From: a virus
Virus record (IMG/VR): IMGVR_UViG_3300031251_000102
Span: 1 to 24,014 of that record
DNA length: 24,014 nt
Direction: 5' to 3' (one strand)
This document shows, piece by piece, positions 14,349-19,194 of this stretch (position 1 is the first letter of the stretch; each line of letters begins with the position of its first letter). The position numbers and the translations under genes are program-made. A model generated the notes under the pieces. That model was not told where the DNA came from. It was given only the letters and a program-made list of their open reading frames with translations, and did not search any database.

Positions 14349-15016
14349 CACAAGAGATCAATCTTCCCGTCCATCACGTCACTGGTTCTGGCACTCTTTC
14401 CAGTTCTGTGATCCTTGACCACATTATCCTGAAATCGGTATGTGCGGATTTTATCGCCGCGTTCACCACTTCCAACCTGCTCTTTACGTTCCGTTGCCAG
14501 CGCCTCATGAGAGGATTTGGAACTTGACGCGTTCAAGCGGGCTAGAATTGCGGTCTTTGCTTCCTCAAGAGAGTTTTCCCTTGAGCGACATTGTGCAGTG
14601 GCAACCACACCAGTTTCTAGGTGTACAATCCTGCAGGAATTCTGATGCTTGTTCCGGTGTTGACCCCCAGAACCAGTTCCTGAGTACCACTGAATACTAA
14701 AGTCCTTATCGTTGAACGTGAAGGACTTGACGTTCTTTGGATCAGTGACTGCAACGGTCACGGTTGATGAGTGTACACGACCTCGACGCTCGGTCGGAGG
14801 GACACGCTGAATACGGTGTCCACCAGGTTCGTGATTGAGCGCTGTTAGATCTTTACCCTCGACCTCAATGGTGATCTCACCATCTCGAGAATCTAACAGG
14901 CGGTGCTTTCAGCCAAGACGGCCGAAGAATTTGATGTATGCGGAAGCCAAGTCTTTTGAGAAGAGCTTGGGGTCGTCTCCACCTTCGGCGGAGCGGATTT
15001 CAAGAATACGCTTCAT
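14345..15016 (-). CDS. RF1-like peptide chain release factor with in-frame UGA at codon 36
   Basis: Translation from the ATG at 15016 (AGGAG upstream) gives 35 codons beginning MKRILEIRSAEGGDDPKLFS and ending GRLG, then UGA (14911-14909). The same frame continues without a break to 14345 for 187 more residues. The continuation has the codon-recognition tripeptide P-P-T (73-75, RF1-type PxT, implying UAA/UAG), EPGGHRIQRV, and the catalytic GGQ (117-119). The N-terminal domain of cellular RF1 is absent, as in short RF-like proteins. Aligned with E. coli RF1 (LFAGDLFRMYSRYAEARRW), the UGA falls exactly on the Trp. UGA is a normal stop in neighbouring genes, so this is not a code change. It is either a readthrough control point or a nonsense mutation. 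The tRNA-Trp gene lies 19 bases upstream. Confidence 0.85.
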
Positions 15017-15035
15017 GATTTACTCCTTTAATTAC

Positions 15036-15106
15036 CAGATCACCAAGGATTCGAACCCTGACCAACGCTTTTGGAGAGCGGTATGCTGCCATTACACTAG
15101 TGATCT
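15036..15106 (-). tRNA. tRNA-Trp(CCA), copy 1
   Basis: Acceptor AGATCAC/GTGATCT, discriminator G73 (normal for Trp), no encoded CCA; D-stem GTGT/GCAT with a U11-A24 pair; anticodon loop CTCCAAA; T-arm CAGGG-TTCGAAT-CCTTG. It lies 19 bases before the release-factor gene with the in-frame UGA. The E. coli UGA-suppressing form also has U11-A24, but some bacterial tRNA-Trp have it naturally. Confidence 0.93.
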
Positions 15107-15112
15107 ATAGAA

Positions 15113-15388
15113 TCAATGCGCGTGACCATTCTTGACGAGGTAGCTAATGACCTTGTCGTACGTATCAGTGCTGAAATGTGACATGAGTTTTCCGTCACGA
15201 CGCACCATAACGTCCATGTCGCCGTCTTTATCGGCGGTCTCATGGTCGATTTCAATTTGTATGTCACCAAACTCTGCGAACTCAACTGGCCCCTTGAACC
15301 AATGCTTTGCACTGATGCCGTGGCTCTTAAGCAGGTTCGCGAGCTCTTTGTTCTTATGAACAAAGCTGAAGATTTCGTCTAAACGCAT
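15113..15388 (-). CDS. Leader-tagged small protein, possible capsid cargo (91 aa)
   Basis: Begins MRLDEIFSFVHKNKELA; the leader resembles the family (ELFE replaced by DEIF) and has an LDE site. The rest looks like a compact alpha/beta domain with DIQIEIDHETADKDGDMDV. Function unknown. The ATG at 15388 has GGAGG eight bases upstream; the ATG five codons earlier overlaps that site. A CTAAATA promoter lies 18 bases upstream. The gene sits between tRNA-Trp and tRNA-Cys. Confidence 0.75.
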   Translation of the reverse strand: MRLDEIFSFVHKNKELANLLKSHGISAKHWFKGPVEFAEFGDIQIEIDHETADKDGDMDVMVRRDGKLMSHFSTDTYDKVISYLVKNGHAH

Positions 15389-15406
15389 GTGGTGTTCCTC
15401 CATGCA

Positions 15407-15413
15407 TATTTAG
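15407..15413 (-). promoter_or_regulatory. T4-late-type promoter CTAAATA
   Basis: Minus-strand GCTAAATA between the tRNA-Cys 3' end and the 15388 start codon. Confidence 0.7.
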
Positions 15414-15419
15414 CGTTTT

Positions 15420-15496
15420 TGGAGTCGCGTGAGGGATTCGAACCCCCGAACATCTCGTTTGCAGCGAGAGACATTAGACCGCTCTGACAACGCGAC
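15420..15496 (-). tRNA. tRNA-Cys(GCA)
   Basis: Acceptor GTCGCGT/ACGCGAC with U73 (the Cys identity base) and encoded CCA; anticodon arm TCTCG-CTGCAAA-CGAGA; T-arm GGGGG-TTCGAAT-CCCTC. Confidence 0.95.
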
Positions 15497-15505
15497 ATGA
15501 ATAGG

Positions 15506-15606
15506 TTCCAACAAGGGTGCGTGACGGGGATTCAAAGGTAATCATGGACTCTCGCACGCGAGAAATCTCAATTAAAAGTTGATAACCGTCAATGCTTCGG
15601 TTGGAA
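15506..15606 (-). other. 101-nt spacer bounded by TTCCAAC/GTTGGAA
   Basis: A 7-bp inverted repeat, like an acceptor stem, encloses a TTGA/TCAA hairpin with a CGGTTA loop, a TCTCG/CGAGA hairpin and a T-loop-like TTTGAATC without a stem. No anticodon arm can be assigned. It may be a decayed class II tRNA or a small structured RNA. Confidence 0.35.
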
Positions 15607-15608
15607 AT

Positions 15609-15684
15609 TGGAGGTGTGTGTGGGAGTTGAACCCACCTTGTCTTCCTTATGAGGGAAGTGCATCTGCCGCTCTGCCAACACACC
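15609..15684 (-). tRNA. tRNA with CAT anticodon (Met or Ile2)
   Basis: Acceptor GGTGTGT/ACACACC, U73, CCA; anticodon arm CTTCC-CTCATAA-GGAAG; T-arm GTGGG-TTCAACT-CCCAC. The D-arm is GCAGAGCGGCAGATGC. Elongator Met cannot be told from lysidine-type Ile by eye; U73 is unusual for both. Confidence 0.85.
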
Positions 15685-15693
15685 ATGTTCTTC

Positions 15694-15764
15694 TGGTACC
15701 TCGTGCAGGAATCGAACCTGCGCGTCAGGCTTAGGAGGCCCAAGCCCACTCCATTGGACGAGAT
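15694..15764 (-). tRNA. tRNA-Arg(CCT)
   Basis: Acceptor ATCTCGT/ACGAGGT, A73, CCA; anticodon loop CTCCTAA with stem TGGGC/GCCTG; T-arm GCAGG-TTCGATT-CCTGC. The D-arm region is about four bases shorter than usual. Confidence 0.85.
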
Positions 15765-15765
15765 A

Positions 15766-15837
15766 TGGTCCCTCCGGACGGACTCGAACCGCCGTAAGCT
15801 GGATTAGAAGTCCTGCCCCCGTTCCTTCGGCGGAGAG
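15766..15837 (-). tRNA. tRNA-Arg(TCT)
   Basis: Acceptor CTCTCCG/CGGAGGG, A73, CCA; anticodon loop CTTCTAA; T-arm GGCGG-TTCGAGT-CCGTC. Same short D-arm style as the other Arg tRNAs. One base separates it from tRNA-Arg(CCT). Confidence 0.85.
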
Positions 15838-15850
15838 AATGTTCTATGTG

Positions 15851-15922
15851 CTCCCCAGGATGGGATCGAACCACCGACATCCTGATTAACAGTCAGGCGC
15901 ACTACCGCTGTGCTACTAGGGA
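15851..15922 (-). tRNA. tRNA-Asn(GTT), copy 1
   Basis: Acceptor TCCCTAG/CTGGGGA, G73, CCA not encoded; D-arm GCACAGCGGTAGTGC; anticodon arm CCTGA-CTGTTAA-TCAGG; T-loop TTCGATC. A CTAAATA promoter lies about 20 bases upstream. Confidence 0.92.
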
Positions 15923-15941
15923 ATAGGAATTTATTGTACCG

Positions 15942-15948
15942 TATTTAG
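15942..15948 (-). promoter_or_regulatory. T4-late-type promoter CTAAATA before tRNA-Asn
   Basis: Minus-strand GCTAAATAC 20 bases before the tRNA-Asn 5' end, so part of the tRNA array appears to be transcribed late. Confidence 0.65.
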
Positions 15949-15973
15949 CTTATGCCGCATACAGTACTTGGGA

Positions 15974-16049
15974 TGGTGCCCCACCGCGGATTCGAACCGC
16001 GTCCTACGGACTACAAAACCGTTATGCACTCCCAATTCACTCGCGGGGC
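15974..16049 (-). tRNA. tRNA-Thr(TGT)
   Basis: Acceptor GCCCCGC/GTGGGGC, A73, CCA; anticodon loop TTTGTAG with a four-pair stem; T-arm CGCGG-TTCGAAT-CCGCG. The D-arm (GTGAATTGGGAGTGC) pairs poorly. Confidence 0.8.
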
Positions 16050-16053
16050 ATGT

Positions 16054-16224
16054 TCACTTCAGCGCAGCTAACTGTGCACGAAGCTCAGTTAGCTGCCGAG
16101 TTTTTCCTGGAACGTCGATCTCTTTGGCGCTTGATGTTTTCTTCTGCAGCGCAATGCGAAGGTCAGATTCCAATTGTGCGATGCGCTCTACGAGCTTCAC
16201 GCGGTGTTTGTCAAGTTTGGACAT
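16054..16224 (-). CDS. Small coiled-coil protein (56 aa)
   Basis: MSKLDKHRVKLVERIAQLES, then a heptad-like helix ending QLTELRAQLAALK. Probably a dimeric coiled coil. The ATG at 16224 has GGAG and lies inside the end of the preceding gene (14-base overlap). Ends five bases before tRNA-Thr(TGT). Function unknown. Confidence 0.7.
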   Translation of the reverse strand: MSKLDKHRVKLVERIAQLESDLRIALQKKTSSAKEIDVPGKTRQLTELRAQLAALK

Positions 16225-16438
16225 CTTGTGCTCCAGCGGCGTTAGCCTCAAGCTGTTTGCGAATGTATCGCATGAAGAGCATTGCACGATCTGATGCCAA
16301 GAAAGTGGCATCACCAGCATCAGAAACAGGCACAACGAAGTTGAAGCCATCATCAGTTGCATAGTGCAATTCACCCTTGCGATAGAACTGAAAATGTACC
16401 TGCTTGTCACCAGCGACAAGCTCCTTCAATGTGCTCAT
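16211..16438 (-). CDS. Small hypothetical protein (75 aa)
   Basis: MSTLKELVAGDKQVHFQFYR, then KGELHYATDDGFNFVVPVSD; a small alpha/beta protein. The family looks like a conserved phage hypothetical, but I cannot name it. It is coupled to the coiled-coil gene downstream and sits between tRNA-Lys and tRNA-Thr. A weak GGAGATTTCG site precedes the ATG at 16438. Confidence 0.75.
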   Translation of the reverse strand: MSTLKELVAGDKQVHFQFYRKGELHYATDDGFNFVVPVSDAGDATFLASDRAMLFMRYIRKQLEANAAGAQDVQT

Positions 16439-16474
16439 TTCGAAATCTCCGTTTGGTTGGAGTTGTTGATGAAG

Positions 16475-16552
16475 TGGTGGGGGTACTGGGGCTCGAACCC
16501 AGAGTCTTACCGGTTAAAAGCCGGATGTTTTTGTCCGAATTAAACTACACCC
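16475..16552 (-). tRNA. tRNA-Lys(TTT)
   Basis: Acceptor GGGTGTA/TACCCCC (one mismatch), A73, CCA; D-stem GTTT/AAAC with a long loop; anticodon loop CTTTTAA; T-arm CTGGG-TTCGAGC-CCCAG. Confidence 0.9.
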
Positions 16553-16625
16553 AGTGGAGGTGCGTTTTCGAGACGCATCAAGCGTCGAAGAGACCTTGCG
16601 CATGATGCGCTCCTTTCGTGATTGG

Positions 16626-17279
16626 TTACTTCCTACCTCGACGATATCCATTTGCAAGATATTTGTCGAGATCCTCTTTCTTGATCTTGATGTGATTTCC
16701 ATTAGATACCCAACAAGATCCAAATTGACTATTCTTTTCACCAGAATGCGCTTTAGACATTTTGGTTTTAGTGGCTTCAGAATGCGCACCCTTAATTTCA
16801 GCGAATGACTTACCAATGTAAGTGTTCCCGTATTTCTCAAAGCGCGTTTTTATTCGCTTCGCTACAACATGTGGTGCTTGAGATTTCTCAACAGCCTTAA
16901 GCAGTTGACCACTTTCTACAGCTTTTTTACCACCTTGGCTATTACTGATCAAAAAAGCCTGTCGATGCTCTTCAGAGATAAAGCCTCCACCACCCCCTAA
17001 CTGAAGGTTCATACATAGCGGATCATTCACAATCTCTTCACTCACCAGAACTCGTTCTCGCTCCTTCAACTCCTTGCGGCTTAGCAAAAACTCGAGAATC
17101 TCTTTTGAGTGCTTCTCTTTGCCGTGCTTCTTGATAGACTTCCATAGAAGCTTTCCAGAGCCAAAATACCCATCATCAAGATCATCAGTTGAGTGCATGC
17201 CAATGTAGTACTTACCTGATCCATCCGTTCGGGTGATCTTGTAGATGTAATGGAACTTGCGTTGATCTGCACGAGTCAT
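16626..17279 (-). CDS. GIY-YIG homing endonuclease with NUMOD3
   Basis: 217 aa. The GIY-YIG core is near the N-terminus: YIYKITR (11-17) and YYIGMHS (24-30), with GYFGSGKLLWKSIKKHGK after it and the likely catalytic Glu in KERERVLVSEE (about 70-80). A C-terminal NUMOD3-type DNA-binding motif (SEATKTKMSKAHSGEKN) is visible. Such enzymes cut a target locus and copy themselves in; placement inside the tRNA array fits this and may explain some array rearrangements. The ATG at 17279 has GGAGA; a CTAAATA promoter lies 20 bases upstream. No capsid leader. Confidence 0.92.
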   Translation of the reverse strand: MTRADQRKFHYIYKITRTDGSGKYYIGMHSTDDLDDGYFGSGKLLWKSIKKHGKEKHSKEILEFLLSRKELKERERVLVSEEIVNDPLCMNLQLGGGGGFISEEHRQAFLISNSQGGKKAVESGQLLKAVEKSQAPHVVAKRIKTRFEKYGNTYIGKSFAEIKGAHSEATKTKMSKAHSGEKNSQFGSCWVSNGNHIKIKKEDLDKYLANGYRRGRK

Positions 17280-17299
17280 GAGGTCTCCTTGTTGAGACC

Positions 17300-17306
17300 T
17301 ATTTAG
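17300..17306 (-). promoter_or_regulatory. T4-late-type promoter CTAAATA
   Basis: Minus-strand GCTAAATA 20 bases before the GIY-YIG start codon. Confidence 0.7.
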
Positions 17307-17328
17307 CGACTCCTGCAAAAAGGTTCCG

Positions 17329-17403
17329 TGGTACCTAGTGAAGGAATCGAACCTTCTTCTGAGCGTTATCAGCACTCTGTTCTAGCCATTGAACTAACCA
17401 GGT
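17329..17403 (-). tRNA. tRNA-Ile(GAT), copy 1
   Basis: Acceptor ACCTGGT/ACTAGGT, A73, CCA; D-arm GTTC-AATGGCTA-GAAC; anticodon arm GAGTG-CTGATAA-CGCTC; T-arm GAAGG-TTCGATT-CCTTC. Confidence 0.93.
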
Positions 17404-17410
17404 ATGGATT

Positions 17411-17486
17411 TGGAATCGCTGACCGGATTTGAACCGGCGTCTTCACCTTGAGAGGGTAACGTCCTAGACCACTAGACGACAGCGAT
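17411..17486 (-). tRNA. tRNA-Glu(CTC)
   Basis: Acceptor ATCGCTG/CAGCGAT, U73, CCA; Glu-like D-arm GTCTAGTGGTCTAGGAC; anticodon loop CTCTCAA; T-arm GCCGG-TTCAAAT-CCGGT. Confidence 0.92.
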
Positions 17487-17494
17487 ACAATTTG

Positions 17495-17570
17495 TGGTGC
17501 TCTCGGCGGGCCTCGAACCCGCTCCTCATCCTTACCAAAGATGCATACCACCAGGGAATACTTCAAGAGC
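17495..17570 (-). tRNA. tRNA-Thr(GGT)
   Basis: Acceptor GCTCTTG/CGAGAGC, A73, CCA; D-stem GTAT/ATGC; anticodon arm CATCT-TTGGTAA-GGATG; T-arm GCGGG-TTCGAGG-CCCGC. Confidence 0.9.
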
Positions 17571-17576
17571 ATGTTA

Positions 17577-17652
17577 TGGGGTGTTCGACGGGGAACGATC
17601 CCGTACCTTCTCGTTCACAGCGAGAAATGCAGACCACTACACTACGAACACC
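17577..17652 (-). tRNA. tRNA-His(GTG), copy 1, unusual T-loop
   Basis: Acceptor GTGTTCG/CGAACAC with G-1 and C73 (the His identity pair) and CCA; anticodon arm TCTCG-CTGTGAA-CGAGA. The T-loop reads ATCGTTC, losing T54 and A58 of the consensus. Confidence 0.9.
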
Positions 17653-17661
17653 ATAGGAATT

Positions 17662-17736
17662 TGGTAAGGGAGGTGGGAGTCGAACCCACAACATTTGCAT
17701 TCAGAGTGCAACGCGTCACCGCTCCGCCTCTCCCCA
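17662..17736 (-). tRNA. tRNA-Gln(CTG)
   Basis: Acceptor TGGGGAG/CTCCCTT with an open 1-72 pair, as tRNA-Gln favours; CCA encoded; anticodon arm TTGCA-CTCTGAA-TGCAA; T-arm GTGGG-TTCGACT-CCCAC. Confidence 0.9.
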
Positions 17737-17746
17737 ACAGAAATCT

Positions 17747-17842
17747 TGGCCCTACCGTCTGGGAGTCGAACCCAGTTTACCAGAGACGAGTCGAACGTCT
17801 CCCGGGCACGCGCGCAATACCTGGCGCACCGACACCGGCGGG
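17747..17842 (-). tRNA. Atypical tRNA-like element with two TTCGACT hairpins (possible Ser)
   Basis: The 3' part is normal: T-arm CTGGG-TTCGACT-CCCAG, then G73-CCA, with acceptor CCCGCCG/CGGTAGG (one mismatch). A D-arm GCGC-CAGGTATT-GCGC is clear. A second hairpin GAGACG-TTCGACT-CGTCTC could be an anticodon arm (anticodon CGA, Ser) or a variable arm; spacing is abnormal on both sides. Isotype not certain. Confidence 0.5.
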
Positions 17843-17843
17843 A

Positions 17844-18131
17844 TTAGAAGTCTTCAGAATCTACAATGTCCTTTGGAGGAACATTGGTGTGGATCTGAAT
17901 CACTGGACTTTTTGTATCTCGATCGTGCAACACCTTAACGACTGATACCTTAGCATCTTCACCATGAAGAGCCTTGGCCCATGTCAGAGCTGCGTCTTTG
18001 GTGCTGGCAAGGTACACAACAGTGTTGTCACCACTCTTCAGTCCGTTCTTCTTAATCGAAGGAACTTTAGAGGTTAGCGTGCCGTGGTATCCAACTTTGC
18101 GGGCGGTTTCGAAGAGGTCATGAACTTTCAT
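17844..18131 (-). CDS. Leader-tagged ADP-ribosyltransferase-like small protein, possible capsid cargo (95 aa)
   Basis: N-terminus MKVHDLFETARK with an LFE site. The body has the pattern of the ART/Tpt1 fold: GYHGTLTSKVPSIKKNGLKS, then VVYLASTKDAALTWAKAL, then strands ending HTNVPPKDIV. YHGT..I...GL...VYL is how many NAD-dependent ADP-ribosyltransferases or RNA 2'-phosphotransferases begin. T4 injects a packaged ADP-ribosyltransferase (Alt) carrying a similar leader, which strengthens the idea. It is short for a complete enzyme, so the assignment stays tentative. The ATG at 18131 sits only five bases after a CTAAATA motif and 12 after a tRNA end. Confidence 0.65.
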   Translation of the reverse strand: MKVHDLFETARKVGYHGTLTSKVPSIKKNGLKSGDNTVVYLASTKDAALTWAKALHGEDAKVSVVKVLHDRDTKSPVIQIHTNVPPKDIVDSEDF

Positions 18132-18136
18132 ACCTC

Positions 18137-18143
18137 TATTTAG
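18137..18143 (-). promoter_or_regulatory. T4-late-type promoter CTAAATA, 5 bases from the ATG
   Basis: CTAAATA-GAGGT-ATG on the minus strand, fitted exactly between the CCA end of tRNA-Glu (18144) and the 18131 start. Initiation at the usual distance would make a nearly leaderless mRNA. Confidence 0.55.
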
Positions 18144-18218
18144 TGGTATCGCGTACGAGGATCGAACTCGTCTCATCTGCTTGAAGGGCAGAGGATCTCA
18201 CCAGAAATCCAACGCGAT
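18144..18218 (-). tRNA. tRNA-Glu(TTC), copy 1, C33
   Basis: Acceptor ATCGCGT/ACGCGAT, A73, CCA; D-stem GATT/GATC; anticodon arm TCTGC-CCTTCAA-GCAGA, where position 33 is C instead of the near-universal T; T-arm ACGAG-TTCGATC-CTCGT. Confidence 0.88.
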
Positions 18219-18224
18219 ATTGTT

Positions 18225-18301
18225 TGGTGCATCCCCTCGGAATCGAACCGAGCTTCACCGTTTTTCAGACGGGCCTAGTCACCAGACCTAGTCAGAGATG
18301 C
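18225..18301 (-). tRNA. tRNA-Phe(GAA), copy 1
   Basis: Acceptor GCATCTC/GGGATGC, A73, CCA; D-stem CTAG/CTAG; anticodon loop CTGAAAA; T-arm CTCGG-TTCGATT-CCGAG. Confidence 0.9.
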
Positions 18302-18302
18302 A

Positions 18303-18377
18303 TGGTACCCAGAGTTGGATTCGAACCAACGACCTACGCCTTATCAAGACGGTGCACTACCGCTGTGCTATCCGGGT
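18303..18377 (-). tRNA. tRNA-Ile(GAT), copy 2
   Basis: Acceptor ACCCGGA/TCTGGGT, A73, CCA; D-arm GCACAGCGGTAGTGC; anticodon loop TTGATAA; T-arm GTTGG-TTCGAAT-CCAAC. Confidence 0.9.
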
Positions 18378-18388
18378 ATGGATGTTCT

Positions 18389-18467
18389 TGGCGCGCCACG
18401 TAGGATTCGAACCCACATTCCGTCGGTTTGGAGCCGCCGTTCTTGCCAATTAGAATATGAATGACGC
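18389..18467 (-). tRNA. tRNA-Trp(CCA), copy 2, odd D-arm linker
   Basis: Acceptor GCGTCAT/GTGGCGC, G73, CCA; anticodon arm GGCGG-CTCCAAA-CCGAC (one mismatch); T-arm GTGGG-TTCGAAT-CCTAC. The best D-arm (TTCT-AATTGGCA-AGAA) leaves five rather than two bases after the acceptor. Confidence 0.85.
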
Positions 18468-18471
18468 ATGT

Positions 18472-18549
18472 TGGTGGGACCGGCCAGACTCGAACTGGCA
18501 ACACCCTGCTTTTCAGGCAGGTGCTCTACGCGATTGGAGCTACGGACCC
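18472..18549 (-). tRNA. tRNA-Phe(GAA), copy 2
   Basis: Acceptor GGGTCCG/CGGTCCC (one T-T mismatch), A73, CCA; D-arm GCTC/GAGC but a loop without the usual GG (CAATCGCGTA); anticodon arm CCTGC-CTGAAAA-GCAGG; T-arm GCCAG-TTCGAGT-CTGGC. Confidence 0.9.
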
Positions 18550-18640
18550 GTTGTTCGCTAACCACGGTGCAATACATCCCTGTACCACAATCCTGTTAGC
18601 ACTACGCGAACAGCGCGTCTAAGCAACTGCTCTTGCAGAG
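18550..18640. other. Spacer with nested inverted repeats
   Basis: GTTCGC (18553-18558) pairs with GCGAAC (18606-18611), and GCTAAC (18557-18562) with GTTAGC (18595-18600). A CTGC-TCTT-GCAG hairpin follows. tRNA-sized, but no anticodon or T-arm; possibly a decayed tRNA. Confidence 0.4.
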
Positions 18641-18713
18641 TGGACCCCCGTGTAGGAATCGAACCTACGTCAGCTGGTTTCGTAGACCAACCACCGACTC
18701 CATCGGACGGGAG
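18641..18713 (-). tRNA. tRNA-Arg(ACG)
   Basis: Acceptor CTCCCGT/ACGGGGG, U73, CCA; anticodon arm TTGGT-CTACGAA-ACCAG; T-arm GTAGG-TTCGATT-CCTAC; short D-arm as in the other Arg tRNAs. A34 would need host TadA to become inosine. Confidence 0.9.
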
Positions 18714-18718
18714 ATGTT

Positions 18719-18794
18719 TGGCGCCCTAGACGAGGATCGAACTCGCCTAATCCTGATCGACAGTCAGGCGTTCTCACCAGAGAACAACTAGGGC
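18719..18794 (-). tRNA. tRNA-Asp(GTC), copy 1
   Basis: Acceptor GCCCTAG/CTAGGGC, G73, CCA; D-arm GTTC-TCTGGTGA-GAAC; anticodon arm CCTGA-CTGTCGA-TCAGG; T-arm GCGAG-TTCGATC-CTCGT. Confidence 0.93.
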
Positions 18795-18799
18795 ATGTT

Positions 18800-18864
18800 T
18801 GGGGTGCTAGATGGGACTCGAACCCACAGCCGCAGGAATCACAATCCTGAGCTCTACTAGCACC
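18800..18864 (-). tRNA. tRNA-His(GTG), copy 2, lacking a D-arm
   Basis: G-1, acceptor GTGCTAG/CTAGCAC, C73, CCA; anticodon arm CAGGA-TTGTGAT-TCCTG; T-arm GTGGG-TTCGAGT-CCCAT. Only TAGAGCT lies between the acceptor and anticodon stems, so the D-arm is missing. Total 65 nt with CCA. Confidence 0.85.
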
Positions 18865-18873
18865 ATAGGAAAT

Positions 18874-18949
18874 TGGCGGACCCGACGAGTTTTGATCTCG
18901 CTGCCTCTACCGTGACAGGGTAGCGCTCTCCCAATTGAGCTACGGGTCC
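18874..18949 (-). tRNA. tRNA-Asp(GTC), copy 2, unusual T-loop
   Basis: Acceptor GGACCCG/CGGGTCC, G73, CCA; D-arm GCTC-AATTGGGA-GAGC; anticodon arm CTACC-CTGTCAC-GGTAG; T-arm GCGAG-ATCAAAA-CTCGT with A54 instead of T. Confidence 0.9.
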
Positions 18950-18957
18950 ATGTACTA

Positions 18958-19053
18958 GTGAACTTTGCTGGCCGCCCAGGAATCGAACCCGGCTCATTTT
19001 CCGTTAACAGCGGAACGCCTACACCTTGCTTGCTCGCGGCCAGCAAAGTTCAC
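18958..19053. repeat. 18-bp perfect inverted repeat around tRNA-Asn copy 2
   Basis: GTGAACTTTGCTGGCCGC at 18958-18975 is the exact complement of 19036-19053. It adds 11 bp to the tRNA acceptor stem. Confidence 0.95.
18968..19042 (-). tRNA. tRNA-Asn(GTT), copy 2, with extended acceptor stem
   Basis: Acceptor TGGCCGC/GCGGCCA, G73, then CAA rather than CCA; anticodon arm TTCCG-CTGTTAA-CGGAA; T-arm CCGGG-TTCGATT-CCTGG; weak D-arm. The acceptor pairing continues 11 bp beyond the normal ends. Confidence 0.85.
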
Positions 19054-19060
19054 ATTATTC

Positions 19061-19188
19061 TGGCGCCGACGGTGGGAATCGAACCCACATCACCCTCTTA
19101 ACAGGAGGATAACCATCCACTGACGGTCACTTGCGTGACAAAGGATGCAGACGATGTTTTGGTGTTCTAACCATTGAACTACATCGGC
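19061..19188 (-). tRNA. tRNA-Asn(GTT), copy 3, interrupted by 53 nt
   Basis: Both halves are canonical: acceptor GCCGATG/CGTCGGC, D-arm GTTC-AATGGTTA-GAAC, anticodon arm TCCTC-CTGTTAA-GAGGG, T-arm GTGGG-TTCGATT-CCCAC, G73, CCA. Between the D-arm and anticodon arm lie 53 extra bases (19110-19162) with a GTCAC-GCAA-GTGAC hairpin. The repeat ATGGTTA occurs in the D-loop and at the 3' end of the insert. Confidence 0.8.
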
Positions 19189-19194
19189 GTGTTT

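Noticed and set aside
14880-14930. RF2-style programmed frameshift in the release factor
   Set aside because: The frame is the same on both sides of the UGA, so no shift is needed, and the CTT-TGA-C slip site is absent.
14345-15016. Recoding of UGA as a sense codon across the genome
   Set aside because: Several neighbouring genes end at UGA (for example 10330, 15113, 16054), and no tRNA with a TCA anticodon was found.
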